In this document: positions 5,613 to 5,686 of the stretch, one piece after another | Numbering within the stretch: the stretch's first letter is position 1 | Layout of the letters: every line of letters begins with the position of its first letter | NCBI GenBank assembly: GCA_012032965.1 | Contig: JAAUPT010000140.1 | Coordinates: 1 to 5,686 of the forward strand | DNA length: 5,686 nucleotides | Direction: 5' to 3' | Origin: Nitrospira sp. | GTDB taxonomy: Bacteria; Nitrospirota; Nitrospiria; Nitrospirales; Nitrospiraceae | Position numbers and translations under genes: made by a program | The notes under the pieces: generated by a model | What the model saw: only the letters and a program-made list of their open reading frames with translations | Told to the model about the DNA's origin: nothing | Databases searched by the model: none

Positions 5613-5686
5613 TCATCCACGCAGTTTCCTTGCATTCCACTCTCCGATTCCGTAGATGATCAGACCCGGAATGACAAACAGCCCCA
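5613..5686 (-). CDS. C-terminal fragment of an unidentified, possibly membrane, protein
   Basis: On the minus strand an open frame enters from the right edge and ends with TGA at 5613-5615. It reads GLFVIPGLIIYGIGEWNA followed by RKLRG. The hydrophobic stretch followed by a basic end looks like the last transmembrane segment of a membrane protein with a cytoplasmic tail. Only 24 codons are visible and I do not recognise the family. It would be convergent with the PII-like gene, 69 bases away. Confidence 0.45.
   Translation of the reverse strand, partial: GLFVIPGLIIYGIGEWNARKLRG

Overview
The window is a dense bacterial segment of moderately high GC. It carries five complete-looking genes, one gene broken by frameshifts, and two genes cut by the window edges. 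There is no RNA gene, CRISPR array, insertion sequence or origin that I can support. Gene content and protein style (a PAS histidine kinase, an APH-fold kinase beside an APS-kinase-like protein, an arsR-arsM pair, a small Cys-repeat lipoprotein and a PII-like protein) suggest an environmental bacterium. My best guess is the Nitrospira/Nitrospirota group, but this rests on general resemblance rather than a search, and a proteobacterium cannot be excluded.

Layout. Bases 2-1207 (+) encode the C-terminal part, open at the left edge, of a PAS sensor histidine kinase of the NarX/DegS-like class (HisKA_3 plus HATPase_c). Convergent to it, 1234-1786 (-) is an APS-kinase-like P-loop kinase whose reading frame is interrupted. 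Removing one G from each of four G-runs within about 95 bases restores a 182-residue protein. It lies 37 bases downstream of an APH-fold phosphotransferase (1824-2948, -), so the two are probably cotranscribed. Upstream on the same strand is an arsenic unit: arsR (4012-4332, -) followed after 45 bases by arsM (3100-3966, -). A lipoprotein made of two Cys-containing repeats (4573-5013, -) and a PII-like small protein (5226-5543, +) are divergently transcribed from a 212-base region. The last 74 bases encode the C-terminal tail of an unidentified, possibly membrane, protein on the minus strand.

How the genes work together. ArsR (a metalloid-responsive repressor with CVC and a terminal CC) should repress itself and arsM. 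ArsM methylates As(III) with S-adenosylmethionine. Two sites of the form ATCAA-N6-TTG(A/C)T support this circuit: one lies between the -35 and -10 of a candidate arsR promoter, the other abuts the arsM ribosome binding site. The kinase pair, the sensor kinase and the lipoprotein/PII-like pair have no demonstrated link to arsenic. No stretch over 300 bases lacks a gene.

I do not see a convincing wholly new multi-gene system. The most useful leads are the twin ArsR-type boxes with a possibly leaderless arsR, the duplicated Cys-repeat lipoprotein divergent from a PII-like gene, and the clustered G-run insertions in the cysC-like gene.
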